From the NCBI RefSeq assembly GCF_000308555.1, contig NZ_BAFY01000143.1:1-39062 (forward strand): a stretch of 39,062 nucleotides of DNA, in the 5' to 3' direction. This DNA is from Nocardia cyriacigeorgica NBRC 100375 (GTDB lineage: Bacteria > Actinomycetota > Actinomycetes > Mycobacteriales > Mycobacteriaceae). Shown here in pieces: positions 16,472 through 23,223 of the stretch. Each line of letters begins with the position of its first letter. The stretch's first letter is position 1. The position numbers were made by a program, and so were the translations under genes. The notes beneath the pieces were generated by a model. It ran no database searches. It saw only the letters and a list, made by a program, of their open reading frames with translations, and was not told the DNA's origin.

Positions 16472-18757
16472 ATGAGCACGGTCCTTGCCGCCTTCCTCGA
16501 CGACTACGCCGACGCGCTGCGGCGCCATCTGCGCTCCCCCGCCCACGACAGCCTCGCCGAAGGCCATGAGCTGGGACGGCGGGCGCTGGTCGAGGGCATC
16601 AGCCTGCTCGACCTCACCGAGAACCACTACCGGGTCGTCAAACAGGTGCAGGCCGAGGCGGGCGCGCCGGGCACGAGCACGCTCGAGGAATCCGCACTGG
16701 AATTCCTGCTGCAAACCCTGATCACCCTCGACGTCGCCACCCGCGGCTACCTCGACGGCACCCGCCGCTATGAGCAGCAACGTTCGCGCGCCGACGATCT
16801 GGCCGGACGCGACGAGTTCCGCACCGCGCTGGTGGAATCGCTGCAGGACGGGTTCTTCGTCGCCGATGCCAACGGCACCATCATCGAGGTCAATTCGGCC
16901 TTCGGCGAATTGACCGGGTACGGCGCCAACGAGGTTCCGTACGCGTTGCCGCATCCGTGGTCGCTGCCGGAGGGGCAGCGCTATCCCGACCTCGGGACCG
17001 CAGCGCTGCGCTTCGTCACCCAGATCCGTCATCGCGACGGCCGCGACCGCTGGCTCGCGGTCAGCACCAGCACGCTGGTCAAGCCCGAAGGCAACGAACG
17101 CATTTTCGTCGGCACCATTCGCGACGTCACCGCCGAACACGACGCCCAGGCCCGCGACCAGGCGGCCTCGCGGCTGGCGACGGCGGTGGCCTCGGCCATC
17201 AGCGTCGCCGAGGTGCTCGAGGTCGGCCTGGACGAGCTGCGGCGCACGGTCGGCGCGGAGACCGCGGTGGTCGCGGTCTGGCCCACCCGGCAGGGCGAGC
17301 CGGAGGTGTATGTGTCCGGCGCGGCGGTGGACGCCGAACCCGATGCCGTCGGCGAACCGCAGCCGGTGCAGGTCCTGGCGCCGGAAACCCGCGGGCTGCT
17401 CGAGCGTGCCAGGCTGCGGCCCGGTCGCACGCTCATCGCGGTACCCGAGGGCGCCGATCGGGCCGAGGGCATCGTCGCCCCGCTCGGTGAGACCGCCGAC
17501 GCCGCACTGTGGCTGCGCTTCGCCGCGCCGCGCGTCGTCGGCGCCGCCGACTGGACACTGTTCTCGCTGCTCATCGGTCACCTCAGCCTGGCCGTGCAGC
17601 GGGCACGGAACTTCGACCAGGCCCGTTCCACCTCGCTGACCTTGCAGCGTGCCATGCTCGGCCCGATCGAGCTGCCGCCGCGGTTCTCGGTGCACTACGA
17701 ACCGGCACTGCCGCCGCTGGAGATCGGCGGCGACTGGTACGACGTGGTGCCCTTGAATGACGGCACCATCGGCGTGGTGGTGGGTGACTGCGTCGGCCGT
17801 GGCCTGTCGGCGGCGGTGGTGATGGGCCAGCTGCGCACCGCCGCACGCGCCCTGCTGCTGCGCGGGGCCGGTCCGGCGCAGCTGCTGGCCGAACTCGACA
17901 CCGTCGCCGCCCGGATCCCCGGCGCCATGTGCACCACGGTGTGCGCGGCCGTGCTCGACCCGGTCCGCGGCCTGGTGCGCTACAGCAACGCCGGCCATAT
18001 GCCGCCCATCCTGGCCGATGTGGGCGTCACCGGGCGGATGCTGGAGGGCGGCCGCGCGGTGCCGCTGGCGACCTTCGACATGCCGCGACGCCCCGAGGCG
18101 ACGACACCGTTGCCCCCTGGCTCCACGCTGGTGTTGTTCACCGACGGGCTGGTCGAACAGCGCGGGGTCGACATCTACGACGGATTCGATCAGATCGCCG
18201 ATGTGCTGGCCGAGACCCATGAGCGGCTGCCGCACGAAGTGGCCGACGCGGTGCTGTCGCGGCTGCGCCCGGCCGGCGGCTACGACGACGACGTCGCCAT
18301 GGTCGTCTACCGGCAGCCGCCCACGCCGCTGCACGTCGAGGTGCCCGCCAGAGCGGAACAGCTGTCGATAGTGCGGCGCACCCTCAAAGCCTGGCTCACC
18401 GCTGCCGCCGTGCCGCACGATCTGGCCTCCGACCTCGTCGCCGCCGCCAACGAGGCGTGCAGCAACAGCATCGAGCACGCCTACCGCGACACCGGATCGG
18501 GCGTGGTCGAGCTGAGTGCGCGCTGCGATACCGAGAAGGTGGAGATCCAGGTCACCGACACCGGCAACTGGAAGCCACAGTCGGCCGATCGCGGGTACCG
18601 TGGCCGGGGACTGGATATGATGCGTGCGCTCACCGAAGAGCTCGACATCGACCACAGCGGGTCCGGTACCAGGGTGCGGATGTCGGTGACGTTGCCGGCG
18701 ATCGCTTTCCCGGTGGCCAACCCGCTACGTGGAACCAACCGACAGGTATCCGGGTGA
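16472..18757 (+). CDS. RsbU-like multidomain phosphatase: RsbU_N, PAS, GAF-like, SpoIIE, HATPase
   Basis: Protein of 761 aa. Order of parts: residues 1-85 helical RsbU N-terminal-like (binds RsbT in Bacillus); 115-230 PAS (LVESLQDGFFVADANGTIIEVN, FGELTGYGANEV); about 240-390 GAF-like; 395-615 SpoIIE phosphatase with EIGGDWYDV, VGDCVGRGLSAAVVMGQLR, NAGHMPPIL, FTDGLVE and GYDDDVAMVV; 625-750 HATPase kinase (NEACSNSIEHAY, DTGNW, RGRGLDMM). All metal and ATP motifs are present. It joins an RsbU phosphatase and an RsbW-type kinase in one chain, so it could act both ways on RsbV-like partners. ATG 16472 follows a GGTGGG site; GTG 16463 is possible. The phosphorylated partner is likely the STAS protein next door. 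Confidence 0.92.
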   Translation: MSTVLAAFLDDYADALRRHLRSPAHDSLAEGHELGRRALVEGISLLDLTENHYRVVKQVQAEAGAPGTSTLEESALEFLLQTLITLDVATRGYLDGTRRYEQQRSRADDLAGRDEFRTALVESLQDGFFVADANGTIIEVNSAFGELTGYGANEVPYALPHPWSLPEGQRYPDLGTAALRFVTQIRHRDGRDRWLAVSTSTLVKPEGNERIFVGTIRDVTAEHDAQARDQAASRLATAVASAISVAEVLEVGLDELRRTVGAETAVVAVWPTRQGEPEVYVSGAAVDAEPDAVGEPQPVQVLAPETRGLLERARLRPGRTLIAVPEGADRAEGIVAPLGETADAALWLRFAAPRVVGAADWTLFSLLIGHLSLAVQRARNFDQARSTSLTLQRAMLGPIELPPRFSVHYEPALPPLEIGGDWYDVVPLNDGTIGVVVGDCVGRGLSAAVVMGQLRTAARALLLRGAGPAQLLAELDTVAARIPGAMCTTVCAAVLDPVRGLVRYSNAGHMPPILADVGVTGRMLEGGRAVPLATFDMPRRPEATTPLPPGSTLVLFTDGLVEQRGVDIYDGFDQIADVLAETHERLPHEVADAVLSRLRPAGGYDDDVAMVVYRQPPTPLHVEVPARAEQLSIVRRTLKAWLTAAAVPHDLASDLVAAANEACSNSIEHAYRDTGSGVVELSARCDTEKVEIQVTDTGNWKPQSADRGYRGRGLDMMRALTEELDIDHSGSGTRVRMSVTLPAIAFPVANPLRGTNRQVSG

Positions 18758-18781
18758 CGATTCGGCAGGATCGCCCGGATC

Positions 18782-19183
18782 ATGGCAGATTGTGATGATG
18801 TGACAAACACTTCCGGAGACGCGTATCCCCTCACCGACACGATGACCACCACCGTCGCCACCCGCGACGGGGCCACCGTGCTCACGGTGACCGGGGAGGT
18901 CGACCTGGCCACGGCACCCGCCCTGGAGAATGCGATCGACGCGGCCCTCGGCAGCGAGCCCGCGGGCCTGATCATCGACCTGACCGCGGTCACCTTCCTG
19001 GCCTCGGCGGGCATGGCGGCCCTGGTCGCCGCACACCAGCGCGCCGGTGACACCACCGCGATCGCGGTGGTCGCCGACGGCCCCGCCACCAGCCGTCAGC
19101 TCAAGATGACCAGCCTCGACCAGGTGTTCGCGCTGCACACCACGCTGGACGCGGCCCTGGCCGAACTGCGCGGAGGCAACTGA
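18782..19183 (+). CDS. rsbV: RsbV-like anti-anti-sigma factor (STAS)
   Basis: Protein of 133 aa with a STAS domain: VTGEVDLATAPALENAID (first strand-helix), LIIDLTAVTFLASAGMAALV with the phospho-acceptor serine in LASAGM, and a C-terminal helix. Such proteins bind an anti-sigma kinase when unphosphorylated and free the sigma factor. The start at 18782 (24 bases after the phosphatase gene) has a weak ribosome site; an in-frame GTG at 18800 is an alternative. It ends the operon, followed by two strong hairpins. No sigma factor or stand-alone RsbW kinase appears in the window. Confidence 0.92.
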   Translation: MADCDDVTNTSGDAYPLTDTMTTTVATRDGATVLTVTGEVDLATAPALENAIDAALGSEPAGLIIDLTAVTFLASAGMAALVAAHQRAGDTTAIAVVADGPATSRQLKMTSLDQVFALHTTLDAALAELRGGN

Positions 19184-19194
19184 CCCCACCACAC

Positions 19195-19235
19195 CACGGG
19201 CCCCGCACCGACGACGAGTCGGCACGGGGCCCGTG
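19195..19235. terminator. Hairpin terminating the rsb operon
   Basis: Perfect 11-bp stem CACGGGCCCCG / CGGGGCCCGTG, with an inner stem CCGAC / GTCGG in the loop. No T run follows, as is common for actinobacterial terminators. Confidence 0.7.
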
Positions 19236-19246
19236 TGCATGCGCGC

Positions 19247-19271
19247 CGGGCCCGTCCCGGGGACGGGCCCG
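19247..19271. terminator. Second hairpin between convergent genes
   Basis: Perfect 11-bp stem CGGGCCCGTCC / GGACGGGCCCG, three-base loop, ten bases before the stop of the luciferase-like gene on the opposite strand. It probably serves that gene. Confidence 0.65.
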
Positions 19272-19280
19272 CCCGCGCGA

Positions 19281-20321
19281 TCAGTCACAGAGTGAGCGCA
19301 GCTGCTCGATCAGCCGGACGCGCTCGGCCGGAGTGGCCGCCATCGGGACCACGTTGAGCACCGTCACACCGGCCTCGGCGAAGGCGGCGACGCGCTCCTT
19401 GACGAAGCTCGCCGGGCCCACCAGCGAGATATCGCGCACCAACTCGTCGGGCACCACCTTGGCCGCCTCGTCCTTCTTGCCGGCCAGATACAGCTCCTGG
19501 ATGCGGTCGGCTTCGGCGCCGTAGCCGTACTTGGTGGCCAGGGTGTGATAAAAGTTCTTGCCCTTGGCGCCCATGCCGCCGATGTAGAGCGCCAGATGCG
19601 GTTTCACGAATTCCAGTAGCGGCGTGACGTTCTCACCGATGGCCAGTGCCGGGCCCGCGTACACCTCGAGGGGGCCGAGGGCCGGATCACGCTGGGCCAG
19701 ACCGGCCGAGAGCGCATCGCCCCACACCTTCTCGGCCTGTTCGGGCAGGAAGAAGATGGGCTGCCAGCCCTCGGCGATCTCTGCCGCCAGCTGCACGTTC
19801 TTCGGACCGAGCGCGGCCAGCAGCACCGGAATGCGTTCGCGCACCGGATGATTGATCAGCTTCAACGCCTTGCCGAGGCCGGTGCCGCGCTCGGCGGGCA
19901 GCGGGATCTGGTAGTACTTGCCGTCGTATTCGAGCCGCTCGCGCCGCCACACCTTGCGGCAGATCTCCACCAGTTCCCTGGTGCGGCCGATGGGCGCGTC
20001 GTAGGGCACGCCGTGGAAGCCCTCGATCACCTGCGGTCCGGAGGCACCGAGGCCGAGCACGAACCGGCCGTCGGAGACGAAGTCCAGGCCCGCGGCCGTC
20101 ATCGCGGTCAGGCTCGGGGTACGGGTGTAGAGCTGCAAGATGCCCGAGGCCAACTGGATGCGCTCGGTCTTGGCGGCCAGATACCCGAGGGCGCTCACCG
20201 CGTCGAAGGAGTAGGCCTCCGGAACGAACACGACGTCGAGGCCCGCCCGCTCGAGATCGGCGACCTCGGCCGCGACCTCCTTGAAGCCCCCCGAATAATT
20301 GATACCCAATCCGATCCGCAT
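19281..20321 (-). CDS. LLM-class F420-dependent oxidoreductase
   Basis: Protein of 346 aa with the luciferase-like TIM barrel: MRIGLGINYSGGFKE start, LERAGLDVVFVPEAYSFDA, RIQLASGILQLYTRTPSL, FVLGLGASGPQVIEGFHG, and IPVLLAALGPKNVQLAAEIA. These match the F420-dependent group of the luciferase family, where the cofactor sits in the barrel; the substrate is unknown. ATG 20321 is chosen because it starts at the conserved MRIGLG motif; a start at 20333 (MLSAM) is possible. Stands alone, convergent to the rsb operon and divergent from the cyclodeaminase-like gene. Confidence 0.9.
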   Translation of the reverse strand: MRIGLGINYSGGFKEVAAEVADLERAGLDVVFVPEAYSFDAVSALGYLAAKTERIQLASGILQLYTRTPSLTAMTAAGLDFVSDGRFVLGLGASGPQVIEGFHGVPYDAPIGRTRELVEICRKVWRRERLEYDGKYYQIPLPAERGTGLGKALKLINHPVRERIPVLLAALGPKNVQLAAEIAEGWQPIFFLPEQAEKVWGDALSAGLAQRDPALGPLEVYAGPALAIGENVTPLLEFVKPHLALYIGGMGAKGKNFYHTLATKYGYGAEADRIQELYLAGKKDEAAKVVPDELVRDISLVGPASFVKERVAAFAEAGVTVLNVVPMAATPAERVRLIEQLRSLCD

Positions 20322-20426
20322 AGCACTCAACATAGCCACGGCTATCGCACCGCCTGCCACCGGCCACACCCGCATCGCGGTAGCGTGGGTGCGCCCCGCC
20401 GTAGCACAACGAAAGGCCACACCGCC

Positions 20427-21086
20427 GTGTCGCAGCCGTCCACCTCGCATCCGGATCTCGCGCCGAGCTTCGCCGACGCCACCGTCGCCGGATATCTGGC
20501 CGATCTGGCGGCCAAGGTGCCCGCGCCCGGCGGTGGCGCCGTCGCCGCCCTGCACGCCGCTCAGGGGGCCGCGCTGATCGCGATGGTCGCCCGCTACACC
20601 ACCAGGGCCAAAGACGCCGAGCACCGTCCGGTCGTGGACCGGATCATCGAGGCCGCCGACGCGGCTCGCCGGCGCGCCCTCGCGCTCGCCGACGCCGACG
20701 CGGCCGCGTTCACCGCGGTGGGCGCGGCCTACAAGCTGCCCAAGACCACCCCCGAGGAGACCGAGGCGCGCGGCGCGGCCATCACCGCGGCGCTGATCGA
20801 GGCCGCCCGGGTGCCCGCGGCCGTGGTCGACGAGGCCGACGAGGTGCTGTCGCTGGCCGCCGAGCTGCTGCCGATCGGCAACCCCAATGTGGTCACCGAC
20901 ATCGGTGCCGCCGCCGATGCCGCCCGCGCGGCCGCGACGAGTTCGCGACTCAATATCGAGATCAACGTCGGCTCGCTGTCGGCCGAGGACGGCGCCGCTT
21001 TCGCGGCCGCTCTCGGACGGATCGAGGCCATCACCGCCCGCGCGGACGCCCTGCACGCGGATGTGCTGCACGCCGTGCGCGGCTGA
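20427..21086 (+). CDS. Cyclodeaminase/cyclohydrolase family protein (FTCD_C fold)
   Basis: Protein of 219 aa, all helical. The family signature APGGGAVAALHAAQGAALIAMVARYT is near residue 30, followed by ADADAAAFTAVGAAYKLPKTT and the GNPNVVTDIGAAADAARAAA block. The fold is that of formimidoyl-THF cyclodeaminase and the methenyl-THF cyclohydrolase FchA, so a one-carbon folate role is plausible but the exact reaction is not shown by the sequence. GTG 20427 follows GAAAGG by 11 bases. Monocistronic, divergent from the F420-type enzyme. Confidence 0.87.
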   Translation: MSQPSTSHPDLAPSFADATVAGYLADLAAKVPAPGGGAVAALHAAQGAALIAMVARYTTRAKDAEHRPVVDRIIEAADAARRRALALADADAAAFTAVGAAYKLPKTTPEETEARGAAITAALIEAARVPAAVVDEADEVLSLAAELLPIGNPNVVTDIGAAADAARAAATSSRLNIEINVGSLSAEDGAAFAAALGRIEAITARADALHADVLHAVRG

Positions 21087-21500
21087 ATTCCGGCATCGCC
21101 TTTCCCAGCCTCGGCCCGGCTGCCACGGCGGCCGGGCCGACGCGCGTCCGGAGTACCCAGAAATAGGTAGCTCACACATAGCCAGCACGGCTTAAAACCG
21201 CTAAACGAACCTTTCGAGGTCACGGTCGAGCCCGCTCGAAAGGCACCGGCTCCCACCACAACTGCACTGTAGACGCACGATTCGGCGAATATTCCGGCAC
21301 AGAAACCTCCTTCCACCTGCGAACTGCCGAGTAGGTAACTGAGTGCGCGTACACTGGGCCGCGGTCACGTGATACGCATCACTTCACGGATCGATTTCAG
21401 GCTTCACCTGCTTTGTGCGTCACCACGAGTCACCAGCGCGATCGGCAGCCGCAACGGCTGCCGTAACTGATAGCTCGAGCTCGACATGCAGGAGGTAACG
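21087..21500. other. 414-bp intergenic region with inverted repeats
   Basis: No gene is supported here. CCTTTCGAG (21210-21218) and CTCGAAAGG (21235-21243) form a perfect 9-bp inverted repeat. GTGA-N6-TCAC at 21369-21382 resembles a CRP/FNR-type site. The stretch is the presumed control region of the 99-aa gene at 21501. Confidence 0.4.
21369..21382. promoter_or_regulatory. CRP-like palindrome GTGA-N6-TCAC
   Basis: GTGA, six bases (TACGCA), TCAC: matches the core half-sites of CRP-family regulators, 119 bases before the 99-aa gene. The mycobacterial CRP consensus is similar. Only a match to a short motif; chance occurrence is possible. Confidence 0.35.
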
Positions 21501-21800
21501 GTGAGGATCGGGTACATCACGGCGCCCCCGGCGCTCGAACCGGAACTGGACCGCGAGACGGAACAGGAATCCAGGATCGACGTCATCACGGTGCGCCAGG
21601 TCGTTTCCAACATCGCGGACTGCTCGGCCGATCCCGGCGAGCTGACCGTGGGTCAGGCACGCCGCGCCCATGACATCCACCGCTACTGCTCACCCGAGTG
21701 CCTGGTTCTACGCCGAGCCAGGTACACCCTGAACGCGACGGCAACCGGCCGCGCGGCGTTCACGCTGGCCCCGGATCGGGCGGGAGCCGGCGCCGTGTAG
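21501..21800 (+). CDS. Hypothetical 99-aa protein with C-x3-C motif
   Basis: Small soluble protein starting MRIGYITAPPALEPELD. GTG 21501 has AGGAGG eight bases upstream, the best ribosome site in the region. It contains a cysteine at DCSAD and a pair in HRYCSPECLVLRR, preceded by two His, which could bind metal. The C-terminal part (NATATGRAAFTLAP) is low complexity. Not WhiB-like: the C-x2-C spacing of WhiB is absent. Similar short genes with C-x3-C appear before sugar genes in Nocardia as far as I recall, but I cannot assign a function. It precedes the GT4/debranching pair by 169 bases. Confidence 0.6.
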   Translation: MRIGYITAPPALEPELDRETEQESRIDVITVRQVVSNIADCSADPGELTVGQARRAHDIHRYCSPECLVLRRARYTLNATATGRAAFTLAPDRAGAGAV

Positions 21801-21839
21801 ATCACTCCACGACGTCTCGGGCATTCGTCTGTTGTCCGT

Positions 21840-21857
21840 GCAGCAGTGCACTGCTGC
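21840..21857. repeat. Perfect 18-bp palindrome without spacer
   Basis: GCAGCAGTGCACTGCTGC between the 99-aa gene and the glycosyltransferase gene. Too compact for a normal terminator loop; it may be an operator or a chance feature. Confidence 0.4.
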
Positions 21858-21969
21858 CTGCTTGCGCCGCACCCCTTCGGCGCCAGTGATTTTCGTTGCT
21901 ATCAGCTCCACCCATCGGCCGACGGCCACGTTCCGCGCGGGCGGCGGCCACTGTTGAGGAGGGTTTAAG

Positions 21970-23223
21970 TTGAGCACCATTTTCACCCACGAAACCACCG
22001 ATTCCGACTCCGACATCCTGGGTCGAAAACCCGGCAGCGACGCGTTGAACGGCGCCGCCCGGCACCGGCCACTGAGCATCGTTCTCGTCGCTCCCCCCTA
22101 TTTCGATGTCCCGCCCGCCGGATACGGCGGAGTGGAGGCGGTGGTGGCCGAACTCGCCGACACTCTCGTCGCGCGCGGCCACCAGGTCACCCTGCTCGGC
22201 GCCGGAAAGCCGGGCACCGCAGCGGAATTCATCCCGGTATGGGATCGCATCCAGGCCGACCGGCTCGGCGATCCGTTCCCCGAGGTGGTCAACGCGCTCA
22301 AGGTCCGTCGCATCATCGAGGAACTGGCGCGCAGCAGGCCCATCGACATCATCCACGACCACACCTTCGCCGGCCCGCTCAACGCACCCGCCTATGAGGC
22401 ACTGGGCATTCCGACCGCCGTCACCGTGCACGGGCCGGTCGACGGCGATATGTCCGACTACTACGGCGCACTCGACGAACACACCCGGCTGGTCGCCATC
22501 AGCGATCGCCAGCGCGCACTGGCCCCATCGTTCAACTGGATCGCCCGCGTGCACAACGCCTTGCGGCCGAGCGAATGGCCGTTCCAGGTGGAGAAGAAGG
22601 ACTACGCGCTGTTCCTCGGCCGCTATGCCTCCTATAAGGGCCCGCACCTGGCTCTGCATGCCGCGCACGAGGCCGGTATTCCGTTGATCCTGGCAGGCAA
22701 ATGCAATGAGCCGCCGGAAAAGGCGTTCTTCGCCAAGGAAATCGAGCCGCTGCTGACCGAACGCGATCACGTCTTCGGCGAGGCCGACGCGGTGGCCAAG
22801 CGCAAGCTGCTGGCCTCGGCGCGCTGCCTGCTGTTCCCGATCCGCTGGGAGGAGCCCTTCGGCATCGTGATGATCGAGGCCATGGCCTGCGGCACCCCGG
22901 TGGTGGCGTTGCGCGGCGGCGCGGTCGAGGAGGTGATCGTGGACGGCGTCACCGGCATCATCTGCGACGACCCGGCAGAGCTGCCCGCCGCCATCGCCAA
23001 GGCAGGCGATCTGGATCCCTACGCCTGCCGCAAGCGCGTCGAAGAACTTTTCGGTGTCGATCAGCTCGGCGCGGGCTATGAGGCGGCCTATTACCGCATA
23101 CTCGAAGCGTGGGACGAATCCCATCGCCCGGCAGATGAATTGACCACCGTCGAGCTCCGGCGCAGCGGCCTGCTCGGTCTGCGCGCGGACAACGGCACGA
23201 CACCGGCTTGGAGTCGAGCATGA
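21970..23223 (+). CDS. GT4-family glycosyltransferase
   Basis: Protein of 417 aa with the GT-B fold. The N-terminal domain has SIVLVAPPYFDVPPAGYGGV (acceptor-side loop) and IIHDHTFAGPLN; the C-terminal nucleotide-sugar domain has FLGRYASYKGPHLALHAA and EEPFGIVMIEAMACGTPVVA, the E-x7-E signature of retaining GT4 enzymes. The substrates are unknown; its partner, a debranching-like enzyme, points to alpha-glucan or glucoside metabolism. TTG 21970 is supported by GAGGAGGG about six bases upstream. Its stop overlaps the next start (ATGA), so the two are coupled. Confidence 0.92.
   Translation: MSTIFTHETTDSDSDILGRKPGSDALNGAARHRPLSIVLVAPPYFDVPPAGYGGVEAVVAELADTLVARGHQVTLLGAGKPGTAAEFIPVWDRIQADRLGDPFPEVVNALKVRRIIEELARSRPIDIIHDHTFAGPLNAPAYEALGIPTAVTVHGPVDGDMSDYYGALDEHTRLVAISDRQRALAPSFNWIARVHNALRPSEWPFQVEKKDYALFLGRYASYKGPHLALHAAHEAGIPLILAGKCNEPPEKAFFAKEIEPLLTERDHVFGEADAVAKRKLLASARCLLFPIRWEEPFGIVMIEAMACGTPVVALRGGAVEEVIVDGVTGIICDDPAELPAAIAKAGDLDPYACRKRVEELFGVDQLGAGYEAAYYRILEAWDESHRPADELTTVELRRSGLLGLRADNGTTPAWSRA

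Noticed and set aside
16364..18655. A long open frame (over 760 codons) on the minus strand opposite the RsbU-like gene
   Set aside because: It is the mirror of a GC-rich plus-strand gene that has full PAS, SpoIIE and HATPase motifs; the reverse frame is rich in Arg, Gly, Gln and His and has no domain.
20332..20345. Small inverted repeat ATAGC-CACG-GCTAT before the cyclodeaminase-like gene
   Set aside because: Only 5-bp arms in a 105-bp gap; too weak to call.
21701..21800. Possibility that the 99-aa protein is WhiB-like
   Set aside because: Its cysteines are not in the C-x2-C-x5-C arrangement with the fourth Cys; the Gly-Trp turn is absent.
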